From: Dehalococcoidia bacterium
Lineage (GTDB): Bacteria > Chloroflexota > Dehalococcoidia > UBA2979
DNA: 64,000 nt
Assembly (NCBI GenBank): GCA_009692685.1
Contig: SHYS01000003.1
Coordinates: 186,001 to 250,000, forward strand
Reading direction: 5' to 3'
Numbering within the stretch: position 1 is the first letter of the stretch; every line of letters starts with the position of its first letter. Below are positions 8,236-16,806 of the stretch, in pieces. The notes under the pieces were generated by a model. The model saw only the letters and a program-made list of their open reading frames with translations. It ran no database searches and was not told where the DNA came from. Both the position numbers and the translations under genes were made by a program.

Positions 8236-9066
8236 GTGAATGCTGCCGCTCTCCCGTACACCCTGCTCCTGATTCTCCTCGAGCTCACCGCCGGTTCGGT
8301 GGCCGTCGCGTCATGGTTCGACGCCCGACGCATGGTCACGAGGGGGTACGTGCAGGCCGGGGCGCTCGTCACGCTGCCGATGGCCATCTGTGCGCTGGCC
8401 ATCGTGCTGAACGTCGTCGGCACCGCGGACATCGACGGCTACGTGCTCGACGAGGCCTGGTGGCTGCCGCTGCGCTGGTCGCTCATCGCCCTTGTGGCAG
8501 TGCTCGCCGTCTACCTGGTCGCCACCTTCACGGAGGCGTTTCGCTTTCGAGTGGCGAGCGGCGTGGTGGCGTCGCTGGTCGGCGCGCACACGCTGATCGT
8601 TATAGCGGCGCTCATCGCGCCTGCCACATGGTCTGTCGCCGGCACAATCGCGAGCGTCCTCGTTGGGGCCGCCGTTCTCGGGGGCGCGCTGATGGCGATG
8701 ACCTGGGGCCACTGGTATCTGACGAACTCGGGCCTGCCGAAAGAGCCGCTCGAACAGATGTCGCTACTGGTTCTCGGGGCCGTGGGCGTAAGCGCCGTGC
8801 TCACTGTCCTCGGTGCTGCGCTGGTACCGAGGCAGGAGCCGCTCGCCGATAGCGTGACCGTGGGGCTCATCGCGAACCCCGTGTTCTGGCTGCGAATCGG
8901 GGTGGGCCTGGTGTTCCCAACGCTCCTGACGACGCTCGCCTGGAAGGCCGCAGCGGTCCGTGGGATGATGTCGGCGACCGGGCTCCTCTACATCGCGCTC
9001 GGCGCCGTACTGGCGGGCGAATTGATGGCGCGCGGGTTGCTGTTTGCCACGGGGTTGCTGGTGTAG
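8236..9066 (+). CDS. Conserved hypothetical integral membrane protein
   Basis: A 276-residue, very hydrophobic protein with about eight predicted transmembrane segments, such as LLLILLELTAGSVAVASWF and SLIALVAVLAVYLVATF. There are few conserved polar residues; GHWYLTNSGLP between helices is the most distinctive. It starts at GTG 8236. I do not recognise the family. It lies directly upstream of the sigma/anti-sigma pair and could be a target or partner of it, but this is only positional inference. Confidence 0.6.
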   Translation: MNAAALPYTLLLILLELTAGSVAVASWFDARRMVTRGYVQAGALVTLPMAICALAIVLNVVGTADIDGYVLDEAWWLPLRWSLIALVAVLAVYLVATFTEAFRFRVASGVVASLVGAHTLIVIAALIAPATWSVAGTIASVLVGAAVLGGALMAMTWGHWYLTNSGLPKEPLEQMSLLVLGAVGVSAVLTVLGAALVPRQEPLADSVTVGLIANPVFWLRIGVGLVFPTLLTTLAWKAAAVRGMMSATGLLYIALGAVLAGELMARGLLFATGLLV

Positions 9067-9159
9067 GCCTCGTGCCCCGCATCACGAACGAGCGGGCTGT
9101 GCGGCGTATGCTGAAGAGCGCAGGACGCGTTGCTACCGCTCCATCGGAGGCGCGCCGAA

Positions 9160-9801
9160 TTGCCAGAATCGCTCCGGCCCTCATCGCGAATCCGACCCGC
9201 GCTCCAGCGCGTACCGTCCACGGAGCCCTCGCGAGGCGCCGCCGCAAGACCGAGCGACGACGAACTCATGGCTGGCCTCGCGGCTGGTGACCTCACTTCG
9301 TTCGAGGCTCTCTACGACCGCTACGGCTCACTGGTGTTCTCTGTGGGGCTTCGTGCTCCTCGATCGTCAGCTGGCGGAGGGACGTCACTCAGGAGGTGTT
9401 CCTGCGGCTGTGGCGTCGGCCATGGGCGGTACAACCAGGATCGCGGACGCTTCATCAGCTGGCTGATGTCGGTGTCGCGGAATCGGGCCATCGACGAGCG
9501 GCGGCGGCTGAATCGCCGGAACGTGGTGGAAGACCGGGATGACGACGGAGCGCCGGAGCTGCAGAACCTTGGTCGACTCCGCGACCCGTTGACGCTCGCG
9601 GTGCTCGCGGATCAGCGTCGCGAGGTGATGGCGGCCCTCGAGCAGCTGCCGGCGGCGCAGCGAGAAGTGCTGGAGCTGGCGTATTTCGCCGGACTCACCC
9701 GGACGGAAATCGCGGCTCGTACGGGCGAGGCGCTGGGCACGGTAAAGACGCGAGTGCGCCTAGGGATGCAGAAGCTCCGGGGCCTGCTGAGAAACGAGTA
9801 G
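9160..9801 (+). pseudogene. ECF-type RNA polymerase sigma factor with compensating frameshifts
   Basis: The start is a TTG at 9160 preceded by GGAGG. Region 2 begins normally (DLTSFEALYDRYGSLVFSV). It then moves through three frames between about 9355 and 9440: LLDRQLAE in one, DVTQEVFLRLWRRPWA in another, and YNQDRGRFISWLMSVSRNRA back in the first. Region 4 is intact (LEQLPAAQREVLELAYFAGL, GTVKTRVRLGMQKLRGLL). At least three small indels have therefore hit region 2, which binds core polymerase and the -10 element. Because the net frame is restored, an uninterrupted 213-residue frame remains, but with a scrambled region 2. The partner anti-sigma gene follows and is also broken. Confidence 0.75.
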
Positions 9802-9861
9802 CACCACGTAGCGCGGACCGTCGAAGGAACTTCGCGGCCGTGACCGAGTGGCGGAGGCACC

Positions 9862-10695
9862 GTGAACCCCGAAGAGCGTGAAGAACTCCTCGCTGCGTAC
9901 GCCCTCGGCACGCTGTCTGCTGGCGACATGGAGGCCGTCGAGGACATCGTGCACACCGATCGGGTGGCTGCAGCCGACCTAGAGTCGTACCACGAGATCG
10001 TGGACAGCCTCGCGCTCTCCGTGCCGCTGCGGAGAGCCGACACGCAACTGCGCACTCGTGTCATGGATGCCGCCCGTCGCGAGAGCAGCTGGCGGCGGGC
10101 GTACCAGTCCAGGCGGGAGTTGGTCGTCTGGTTTACGGGCGCAACCGCCTTCATCGGTGCCCTTGCCTGGGGCGTTCAACTTGAGCGCGACATGACCTAG
10201 ATCGCACAGCAGAACGCGGTGCTCACCTCGATCGTCGAGACTGACGCAAAGCAACTGGCGAGGCTTGTTGTCGCCGCCGGTACCGACTTCACCGGCGAGT
10301 GTCTTCGTCATCAGATCGAAGACGCCATCGAGGCGCAGCAGATCATGCTGGCCGTCACGACAGATCCGCAGGCAAGCAGCAGCCCGCTGCTGCCGACCCC
10401 ATCCGGTCACGACGCGCACGGGCGCTACGTCTGGAGCGAAAGCGCCTCGTCTGGAGTGGTAGTGGCGCAGGATCTCCCGCCGCTGCCCTTCGGAAGCGTG
10501 TACCAGGTGTGGCTGCTGCGCGGCACCACCTCAACGTCGGTTGGGACGTTCATCCCCGACCAGGACGGGAACGCCGAGGTAGTCCTGAAGCCGACCTCCG
10601 ATATTGCGCCGAACACGATCATGATTGCCGTGGCGCCGACTGGTGGTTCGAGCGGGGGCGGGCGGCCGGTGGTGATGGTCGGCCTGATCCGTTAG
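9862..10695 (+). pseudogene. RskA-type anti-sigma factor interrupted by in-frame TAG at 10198
   Basis: Starts at GTG 9862 with GGAGG upstream, 60 bases after the sigma factor. The N-terminal sigma-binding helices (EELLAAYALGTLSAGDMEAV), the transmembrane segment (VVWFTGATAFIGALAW) and the extracytoplasmic RskA domain (GSVYQVWLLRGTTSTSVGTF) are all recognisable in one frame. A TAG at 10198-10200 sits just after the membrane segment (LERDMT, stop, IAQQNAVLTS). A Gln (CAG) there would fit. Termination would leave a membrane-anchored sigma-binding fragment without its sensor domain. Confidence 0.75.
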
Positions 10696-10715
10696 CGCGT
10701 GCCACCTGGCTCGAG

Positions 10716-11846
10716 CTACGTCTGGCTACGTGCAGCACGATCGGGTTCATTCCGCGCCACGCGGGTGGCGGCGAAGGCGTCGGCGGCGGGCACCCCTCGA
10801 AGGCGCGCATCGATGTACCAGAAGAGCTCGCGCAGAATCGCTGCGAGCGGGACCGCGACGACGAGGCCCCAGAACCCCATCACTGCGCCGAAGATGACCA
10901 GCAGGACCAGCACCATCGCCGGGTGGATCTGCACTGCGTTGCCCTGGATCCGTGGCACCAGCAGGTAGTTCTCTGCCATCTGAATCCCCAGGTAGAGCAG
11001 CCCCACCCAGAGCACTTTTTCGGGCTCGGTCGCTAGGACGATGAGTATGCCGGGGATGGCGCCGATGAACGGCCCGATGATCGGGATCAGCTCGGTAAGT
11101 CCGGCGATCACGCCCAGGCCAAGCGATAGCTGCACGCCCAGCAACGATAACCCGATGAAGGCGGCGAGCCCCACGATCAGTCCGAGGATGAGCTGTCCCT
11201 GCAGGAATCGGGCGAGCATCCGATCGCCCACGCGGAGCACGTTGCGTACGTCGTCCTGCAGCAGTGGCGGTGTGGCTGCGATGATCGAGGCGGCTGCACG
11301 GCTTCGATCCCGCATGGCGTAGAAGACGAAGAACGGCGTGACCGCGAAGCCGAAGATCAGCCCGATCGTGCTCGTGACCGTCGCGAGCGTGCGCTGCGCA
11401 ATCGAGGCGACCGCGGACACGGCGGCTGCCGAGGCCTCATCAACGTAGCCCTCAAGGTTGGTTTGCAAGTTCAGGGGAACGCGGGCGCGGTACTGCTCGA
11501 GCCACCGGGTGCCTTCCGTCTGTGCCGCATCGACCGTTGCTGGCAGCGTGTCGACGAACTCGACGATCTGGTTGGTCGCCACGGGCACAACCGCGGAGAT
11601 GGCCCACAGGCCGAGGATCCCCACGACCACGTAGATTCCGGCCACGGCGATACCACGCCGGATGGTCTCGTCATGACGTCGCAACATCCGGTACGCGGCG
11701 ATGCGGTCGACGATCGGCGAAAGCGCGTACGCCACAATCGAGCCGACCGCGAAGGGGATGAGCGCGTCGCGCGCCTGCAACACAGTCCAGAGGACGACCG
11801 CAAGCGCGCCACTCCAGAGAACCATGCGCCAGCGGCCTCGGGTCAT
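10716..11846 (-). CDS. AI-2E family transporter (PerM/YdiK type)
   Basis: A 376-residue membrane protein with about eight transmembrane segments. The family signature is in the second half: GLGVIAGLTELIPIIGPFIG followed by AIPGILIVLA and NYLLVPRIQGNAVQIHP. Members export autoinducer-2-like molecules or act as Na+/H+ antiporters, and most are uncharacterised. It is convergent with the anti-sigma gene (21-base gap). No luxS is in the window, so an AI-2 role is not supported. Confidence 0.85.
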   Translation of the reverse strand: MTRGRWRMVLWSGALAVVLWTVLQARDALIPFAVGSIVAYALSPIVDRIAAYRMLRRHDETIRRGIAVAGIYVVVGILGLWAISAVVPVATNQIVEFVDTLPATVDAAQTEGTRWLEQYRARVPLNLQTNLEGYVDEASAAAVSAVASIAQRTLATVTSTIGLIFGFAVTPFFVFYAMRDRSRAAASIIAATPPLLQDDVRNVLRVGDRMLARFLQGQLILGLIVGLAAFIGLSLLGVQLSLGLGVIAGLTELIPIIGPFIGAIPGILIVLATEPEKVLWVGLLYLGIQMAENYLLVPRIQGNAVQIHPAMVLVLLVIFGAVMGFWGLVVAVPLAAILRELFWYIDARLRGVPAADAFAATRVARNEPDRAARSQT

Positions 11847-12048
11847 CCACTCAACCTTTCGAGCACCCGCGCGTCACGGGTCCCAGCGAACGTTCCCTAT
11901 TCTCCGCTAACGCGCCGTAGCGCGCCTCGGTGAACGCCCCGGGACGTCCGGCTGTCTCGTGAGCCTCGTTGACATGTGCGAAGGCGAGGATCGAGGATGG
12001 GCGCATGACGACCTCTGGCCTGGCCCAGTTCCTCAGGCGCCACCACCC

Positions 12049-12494
12049 GTGACGCAGTCGAGCGGCTCAGCCGGAGGGCCCCAGCGCGACTGGCTCGCGC
12101 TGGGGCCCTCACTGGTCGCCCCGATCTACGAGCACCTGGGCTTTGACATCACCGGCGGTGGCGAGAGTTGGCTGGAGATCACGCTGCGCGTCTCTGGCAT
12201 CGTGCTGAATGCTGATGGTGTCGTTCATGGCGGCGTCTGGCTGGTCATCGCTGACTCCGCGATGGGGGCGCCGTGCGCACGCTCCTCGAGCCCGGCGAAC
12301 GCGCCGTCACGGGCCAGCTCGATTTCCGCTGGCTGCGACCCTACACGGGCGACGTCCTTCGTGCCGTCGGCCTAGTGTCGCGTCGCGGGAGCTCGCTGAC
12401 CCACTGCACCGTAGAGTTCGTCGACGAGCGCGAAGTAGTGGTCGGCACCGGCTCAGCCACGTTCATCGTGCTCGCGCGCGACGCGAACGCCTGA
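12049..12494 (+). pseudogene. PaaI-type hot-dog thioesterase with frameshift near 12268
   Basis: The GTG at 12049 opens a hot-dog thioesterase frame (LVAPIYEHLGFDITG, then VVHGGVWLVIADSAMG). At the GGGGG run near 12263-12267 the reading frame is lost. The rest of the fold continues one frame over as RTLLEPGERAVTGQLDFRWL and GSSLTHCTVEFVDEREVVVG, ending at 12494. One missing base in the G run restores the whole protein. Intact relatives hydrolyse acyl-CoA thioesters. Confidence 0.65.
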
Positions 12495-12633
12495 GGAATC
12501 ATCGCCCCGGGGATCGAGGAAGCCCTCATAGGGATTTCCTGAGTTGAGGCCACTTGCGCACCTCCGTACGCTGGTGTGAGCGCAAGGCATCGAGGCCGCG
12601 CGCACGGAACCTGCCTCAGGACGGACCACGCGC

Positions 12634-14082
12634 GTGACTCGAGCCGGCGAACAGCCTGAGAACCGTCCCAAGCCGAACGTCGACCGCAAGGCACGACTGC
12701 AGATACCGCCACGCCGTCCCGCGAAGCAGCCGCCCGAGGCCCGCCTCGACAACTGGAACGAGGTCTACTCGCTCTTCGATCCGGAGACGGCAAAGTTCGA
12801 GGCGAACCGCTGCATCCAGTGCCCCGCGGCGCCCTGTCAGAAGGCCTGTCCCGTCCACAACGACATTCCCGGCGCGCTTGCGTTGCTCGAGGTTGGCGAC
12901 TTCACCGGCGGCGCCAACGTCTTCCGCGCCACCAGTGAATTGCCCGAGATGTGCGGCCGCCTCTGTCCGCAAGAGCGCCTGTGCGAGGGGCACTGCGTCG
13001 TCGGCAAGCACGCGCTCCCCGTGGCAATCGGCAAACTCGAATCGTTCGTCACCGAATGGCAGCAGGCGAACGCCACTATAGACATCGAGAAGGCTCCATC
13101 CACGGGCAAGCGCGTCGCCGTCGTCGGCAGCGGGCCAGCCGGCGTGGGTTGTGCCGAACGCCTCGCGCGTGCGGGCCACGCGGTCACCATCATCGAGGCG
13201 TGGCCTGAGCCGGGCGGCGTGCTGCTCTACGGCATTCCCGACTTCAAGCTGAACAAGCCCGCCGTCGCGCGCACGTTCGACCATCTACGTGCCCTCGGCA
13301 TCGAGGTGCGCTGCGGAGTACGCGTTGGCGTCGATCTGCCGTTCGAGCAACTGCGCGCCGATTTCGATGCCGTCTTCCTCGGCTACGGCGCTTCCGAGGG
13401 CTCGCGCCTCGGTATTCAGGGCGAAGACGCCCCCGGCGTGCTGAAGGCGACGGAGTTCCTGGTGCGCGCCAACCTCGAGGCCGACCAGTTGACGCCAGGG
13501 CTGCGTGACCAGCTGCCGGCGTTTAACAACGTGGTCGTCATCGGTGGAGGTGATACTTCGATGGACTGCGTGCGCTCGGCGCGCCGCCTCGGTGCTGAAC
13601 GTGTCACGCTGATCTACCGCCGCACGGAGCGCGAGATGCAGGGCCGCGTCGAGGAGCGCCAGCACGCCTCCGAGGAAGGCGCGCAGTTCGAGTACCTCAC
13701 GGCCCCCCTCGAGGTGCTGCTCGACGCCGCCGGCCGCGTCCGCGGACTGCGGTGCCAGCGCATGCGTCTCGGCGCCCTGGACGACACCGGGCGCGCTCGC
13801 CCGGAGCCGCAGCCGGGCTCGGAGTTCGACATTCCCGCGGACGCCATTGTGACCGCGATTGGCTACAACCTCGACCCGGCGTGGAACGAGACGGCGCCGG
13901 ACCTCGTACGGGACCGCTGGAACCGCCTCGTCGTCGACCCCGAAACGATGGCCACGAACATCGAGGGCGTATTCGCCGGTGGAGACAACGTGAACGGCGC
14001 AGACCTAGTGGTGACCGCGCTGGCGCACGGCCACACCGCCGCAGACACGATCCACGCCTACTTGGTGGGGCTGCCTTCGTAG
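12634..14082 (+). CDS. gltD: Glutamate synthase small subunit-type NADPH oxidoreductase
   Basis: A 482-residue iron-sulfur flavoprotein. It has the N-terminal 4Fe-4S cysteines (CIQCPAAPCQKACPVHNDIP and CGRLCPQERLCEGHC), an FAD-binding dinucleotide fold (VAVVGSGPAGVGCAERLARA), an NADPH fold (VVVIGGGDTSMDCVRSARRL) and the C-terminal FAD loop (VFAGGDNVNGADLVVTAL). In glutamate synthase this subunit passes NADPH electrons to the large subunit. No gltB is adjacent, so it may pair with a distant gltB or serve another reductase such as a PreT-like enzyme. It starts at GTG 12634. Confidence 0.85.
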   Translation: MTRAGEQPENRPKPNVDRKARLQIPPRRPAKQPPEARLDNWNEVYSLFDPETAKFEANRCIQCPAAPCQKACPVHNDIPGALALLEVGDFTGGANVFRATSELPEMCGRLCPQERLCEGHCVVGKHALPVAIGKLESFVTEWQQANATIDIEKAPSTGKRVAVVGSGPAGVGCAERLARAGHAVTIIEAWPEPGGVLLYGIPDFKLNKPAVARTFDHLRALGIEVRCGVRVGVDLPFEQLRADFDAVFLGYGASEGSRLGIQGEDAPGVLKATEFLVRANLEADQLTPGLRDQLPAFNNVVVIGGGDTSMDCVRSARRLGAERVTLIYRRTEREMQGRVEERQHASEEGAQFEYLTAPLEVLLDAAGRVRGLRCQRMRLGALDDTGRARPEPQPGSEFDIPADAIVTAIGYNLDPAWNETAPDLVRDRWNRLVVDPETMATNIEGVFAGGDNVNGADLVVTALAHGHTAADTIHAYLVGLPS

Positions 14083-14139
14083 CAATCTCGGAGGCGGCGT
14101 GCTCGACGACGCGCTCCACCTTCGTTATCGTTGACATCG

Positions 14140-14502
14140 ATGATTGAAGAGAAGCTCTCCACCAAGCCGGACGGCGAGTACTGCCCGGTCCGCGCCACCC
14201 TGGCCCTCCTCGGTCAGAAGTGGGTACCGCACATCATCTATCTCCTGCTTGATGGCAAGATGCGCTTCAACGAACTCGCCACCGAGGTCGGCGGCTGCAA
14301 CTCCCGCACGCTGCGAGACAGGCTTGCGGCGCTGGAGGACGCAGGCATCGTCTCGAGGCAGATCGTGGCGACCATGCCACCATGGGTGGAGTACGCGCTG
14401 ACCGAGCGCGGCGAGGAGCTGGGCCGAGCACTCGTGCCGATCGGTGTCTGGGGCCAGCGGCACATGTCGCGGGACGCGTCCGTCATCGAGGGTGCCCGCT
14501 GA
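14140..14502 (+). CDS. HxlR-family transcriptional regulator
   Basis: A protein of about 120 residues with the HxlR winged helix: CPVRATLALLGQKWVPHIIY, GKMRFNELATEVGGCNSRTL and VSRQIVATMPPWVEYALTER. The Cys at about residue 16 is typical of redox- or electrophile-sensing members. ATG at 14140 is preferred over a TTG three codons earlier. Its stop overlaps the first of two MaoC-fold genes, so it very likely belongs to, and may regulate, that operon. Confidence 0.8.
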   Translation: MIEEKLSTKPDGEYCPVRATLALLGQKWVPHIIYLLLDGKMRFNELATEVGGCNSRTLRDRLAALEDAGIVSRQIVATMPPWVEYALTERGEELGRALVPIGVWGQRHMSRDASVIEGAR

Positions 14503-14918
14503 GTACCGACTTTTTCACCGTCGTCACCGGCGACGTGCTGCCCGCGCTGACGCTCACCATCACGCGCGAGGATGCCCTGCGCTACACCGCCGCCACGGGC
14601 GAGGATGACGCGCACTGGCCCGGGCTGGTCGCACCGCTGGCGCTGGGTGCGCTGGCGCTCGGCGTGCTGATGGATGAAATGCCGCTGCCGAAGGGCGTGT
14701 TCCACTCGGCACAGGAGTTCGATTTCCTCGAGCCTGTGCCCTTCGGGTCGGAGCTCGACGTGGATATCGCCGTCGAACGTCGCGCGGAGCGGGCGGGCGC
14801 CCTGTACACGACCGTGGTGATCGAGCTCCGCCTCGATGACCGGCCGGTCTGTCGAGGCAAGGCGACGGTGGTGCTGCCGCCTACACGGGTCGAGGCTAGC
14901 GCGGGGAGCGTCGGATGA
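14499..14918 (+). CDS. MaoC N-terminal-like hydratase subunit
   Basis: A protein of about 139 residues with a hot-dog fold related to the non-catalytic half of two-gene (R)-enoyl-CoA hydratases (YTAATGEDDAHWPGLVAPLA, FHSAQEFDFLEPVPFGSELD). The only in-frame start-like codon near the beginning is CTG at 14499, overlapping the TGA of the HxlR gene. That implies translational coupling from a rare start, unless initiation is much later. It overlaps the next MaoC gene by ATGA, so the two probably form a heterodimer, as in HadAB-type or ChsH-type dehydratases. Confidence 0.7.
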   Translation: MSTDFFTVVTGDVLPALTLTITREDALRYTAATGEDDAHWPGLVAPLALGALALGVLMDEMPLPKGVFHSAQEFDFLEPVPFGSELDVDIAVERRAERAGALYTTVVIELRLDDRPVCRGKATVVLPPTRVEASAGSVG

Positions 14919-15313
14919 TCGTCACTCTCGACGAGCCGCCGATCGTGCACCCTGTGACGCGCTTGATCGACCAGGCCCGCGTCGACCGCTACGCCATCGC
15001 GGCACACGATCCGAACCCGATCCACCGCGACACCACGGAGGCCGCTGCCGGGCCATTCGGCCGCCCGGTCGCGCACGGCATGCTCGTGCTCGCGCTCGTC
15101 TCCGAGGCGATGACCGAGGCGTTCGGCCGCCACTGGGCGGAAAGCGGCAACATCAAGGTCCGCTGGCGTTCCCCCGCTGTGTCGCCGATCAGCGTCACCG
15201 CGCGCGCGACCCTGAAGTCGGCACACGAGGGCCTCGCGATCTACGACGTGGTGTGCGAGGACCCCACCGGCGAAGTACTGCTCGATGGGACGGCATCCGC
15301 CCGCTTCATGTAG
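14915..15313 (+). CDS. MaoC-family (R)-hydratase, catalytic subunit
   Basis: A 132-residue hot-dog protein bearing the hydratase 2 signature: IAAHDPNPIHRDTTEAAAGP, with catalytic Asp and His, then GRPVAHGMLVLALVSEAM. It hydrates trans-enoyl-CoA or dehydrates 3-hydroxyacyl-CoA or ACP. ATG overlaps the stop of the partner subunit gene. Together with the FabG/PhaB-like reductase and acyl-CoA dehydrogenases elsewhere in the window it fits a beta-oxidation or polyester theme, but the chain-length preference is unknown. Confidence 0.82.
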   Translation: MIVTLDEPPIVHPVTRLIDQARVDRYAIAAHDPNPIHRDTTEAAAGPFGRPVAHGMLVLALVSEAMTEAFGRHWAESGNIKVRWRSPAVSPISVTARATLKSAHEGLAIYDVVCEDPTGEVLLDGTASARFM

Positions 15314-15418
15314 CTGTCGGCATCCTCGAGGTGACGAACGTCACATCGAGGATGGGTGGACCGTCTCCTGTCCGCGTTCGTGGCGGTGCCTACAGTGGTA
15401 GGTGCGCTGCGAAGAGGC

Positions 15419-15643
15419 ATGGGGAACACCATGTGGTTGATCGTCACGTTGCTCTGGTTGCCGTGGGCGGCACTCGCGCCCTGGATGGCCCGCCAGCTCG
15501 GGCTGGGTCGCGGTCTGAACGATGGTCAGAGCGCCGAGGAAGTGGCGAAGCGCGCCTACGCGCAGGGTGACATCACCAGCGAGCGGTTCATGGAGATGAT
15601 GGCGGATCTCAGCACCGGCGCTTCGTCCGGGTCGCTGCACTAA
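15419..15643 (+). CDS. Small membrane protein with SHOCT domain
   Basis: A protein of about 74 residues: one N-terminal hydrophobic helix (MWLIVTLLWLPWAALAPWMA), then a SHOCT-type C-terminal motif (AEEVAKRAYAQGDITSERFM). SHOCT modules are short oligomerisation or targeting tails found on many membrane proteins. ATG at 15419 or 15431 would both keep the membrane helix. Function unknown. Confidence 0.65.
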   Translation: MGNTMWLIVTLLWLPWAALAPWMARQLGLGRGLNDGQSAEEVAKRAYAQGDITSERFMEMMADLSTGASSGSLH

Positions 15644-15681
15644 CGCCTGCCTGCCGGACGCGCCAGCGGACGCCTCGACCG

Positions 15682-16806
15682 TCACGCAGGCTGCGCGAGA
15701 AGCTGTTCCAGCGGTATCCACGGGAGGCCTAGGGACTCCGCAACGCCCTGGTGCGTGAGGTGGCCGCGGTAGGCGTTTACCCCTCGTGCGAGGGTGTGGT
15801 CGCGGCGCACTGCTGCTTCGAACCCATCGTTGGCGACGCGGAGGATGAACGGCAGCGTGAGGCCCGTGAGCGCCCTCGATGAGGTGCGGGGCACGGCGCC
15901 GGGCATGTTCGGCACCGCGTAGTGCACGACGCCCTCTTCGACGTAGATCGGTTCGACGTGGCTTGTTGGGCGCGTCGTCTCAACACAGCCGCCCTGGTCG
16001 ACGGCGACATCGACGATGACGGCGCCAGGTCCCATCGAGCGCACCATCTCGCGCGTCACGATCTGCGGCGCTCGCCGGCCCTCGACGAGGACGGCGCCGA
16101 CGAGGAGGTCCGCGCCCGCGACCACCGCAGCGATCGCGTGCGGGCTTGCGAGCACCGTCTCGATGCGCCCCTGGTACTCGTCTTCCAGGGTGCGGAGCTG
16201 GTCCTCGTTGATCGACACCACCGAGACGCGCGCACCGAAGCCGACGGCGGCGCGCACGGCGTTCTTGCCAACGTTCCCCGACCCGACGATCACGACGTGC
16301 GCAGGTGGAACGCCCGGCAACCCGCCGAGGAGCATCCCGCGACCGGGGCCCGGACGCTTGAGGTAGTGCGCCCCCAGCTCGACGGCCATGCGACCGGCGA
16401 CCTCGGACATGGGCGCGAGGAGCGGGAGAAAGCCGTCGTCGCGTCGCACCGTCTCGTAGCCGATGGCGATGCACTTCGAGCGCAGGAGCGCGTCGGTGAC
16501 GTGCGGCTCGGCGGCGAGATGCAGGTACGTGAACAGGATCTGACCGTCGCGCAGCAGGTCGTACTCCTGCGGCTGCGGCTCCTTCACCTCGCACATCAGC
16601 TCGGCGCGCGCGTACACCGCAGCCGGAGTGTCGAGGACCTCCGCACCTGCGTCGCGATACTCGCTGTCGTGGTAGTTCGAGCCAGTGCCCGCGCCCCGCT
16701 CGATGAGCACCTTGTGTCCGGCCGTCACGATGTCGGCGACGCCCTCAGGCGTCAGTGCGACGCGGTACTCCTCGGTCTTGGTTTCACGCACCGTGCCGAC
16801 GATCAT
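15682..16806 (-). CDS. ald: Alanine dehydrogenase
   Basis: NAD-dependent reversible conversion of L-alanine to pyruvate plus ammonia. Family motifs: the N-terminal substrate-binding RETKTEEYRVALTPEGVADI, EVKEPQPQEYDLLRDGQILF with the conserved Lys, YETV, the catalytic region LAPMSEVAGRMAVELGAHYL, and the NAD fold HVVIVGSGNVGKNAVRAAVG. About 374 residues, normal length. The ATG at 16806 overlaps the stop of the upstream formyltransferase-like gene (ATGA), so the two are translationally coupled. Confidence 0.93.
   Translation of the reverse strand: MIVGTVRETKTEEYRVALTPEGVADIVTAGHKVLIERGAGTGSNYHDSEYRDAGAEVLDTPAAVYARAELMCEVKEPQPQEYDLLRDGQILFTYLHLAAEPHVTDALLRSKCIAIGYETVRRDDGFLPLLAPMSEVAGRMAVELGAHYLKRPGPGRGMLLGGLPGVPPAHVVIVGSGNVGKNAVRAAVGFGARVSVVSINEDQLRTLEDEYQGRIETVLASPHAIAAVVAGADLLVGAVLVEGRRAPQIVTREMVRSMGPGAVIVDVAVDQGGCVETTRPTSHVEPIYVEEGVVHYAVPNMPGAVPRTSSRALTGLTLPFILRVANDGFEAAVRRDHTLARGVNAYRGHLTHQGVAESLGLPWIPLEQLLAQPA

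Noticed and set aside
10716..11846. Autoinducer-2 quorum-sensing exporter
   Set aside because: The family name alone suggests it; no luxS or lsr gene is in the window and many members transport other solutes or ions.
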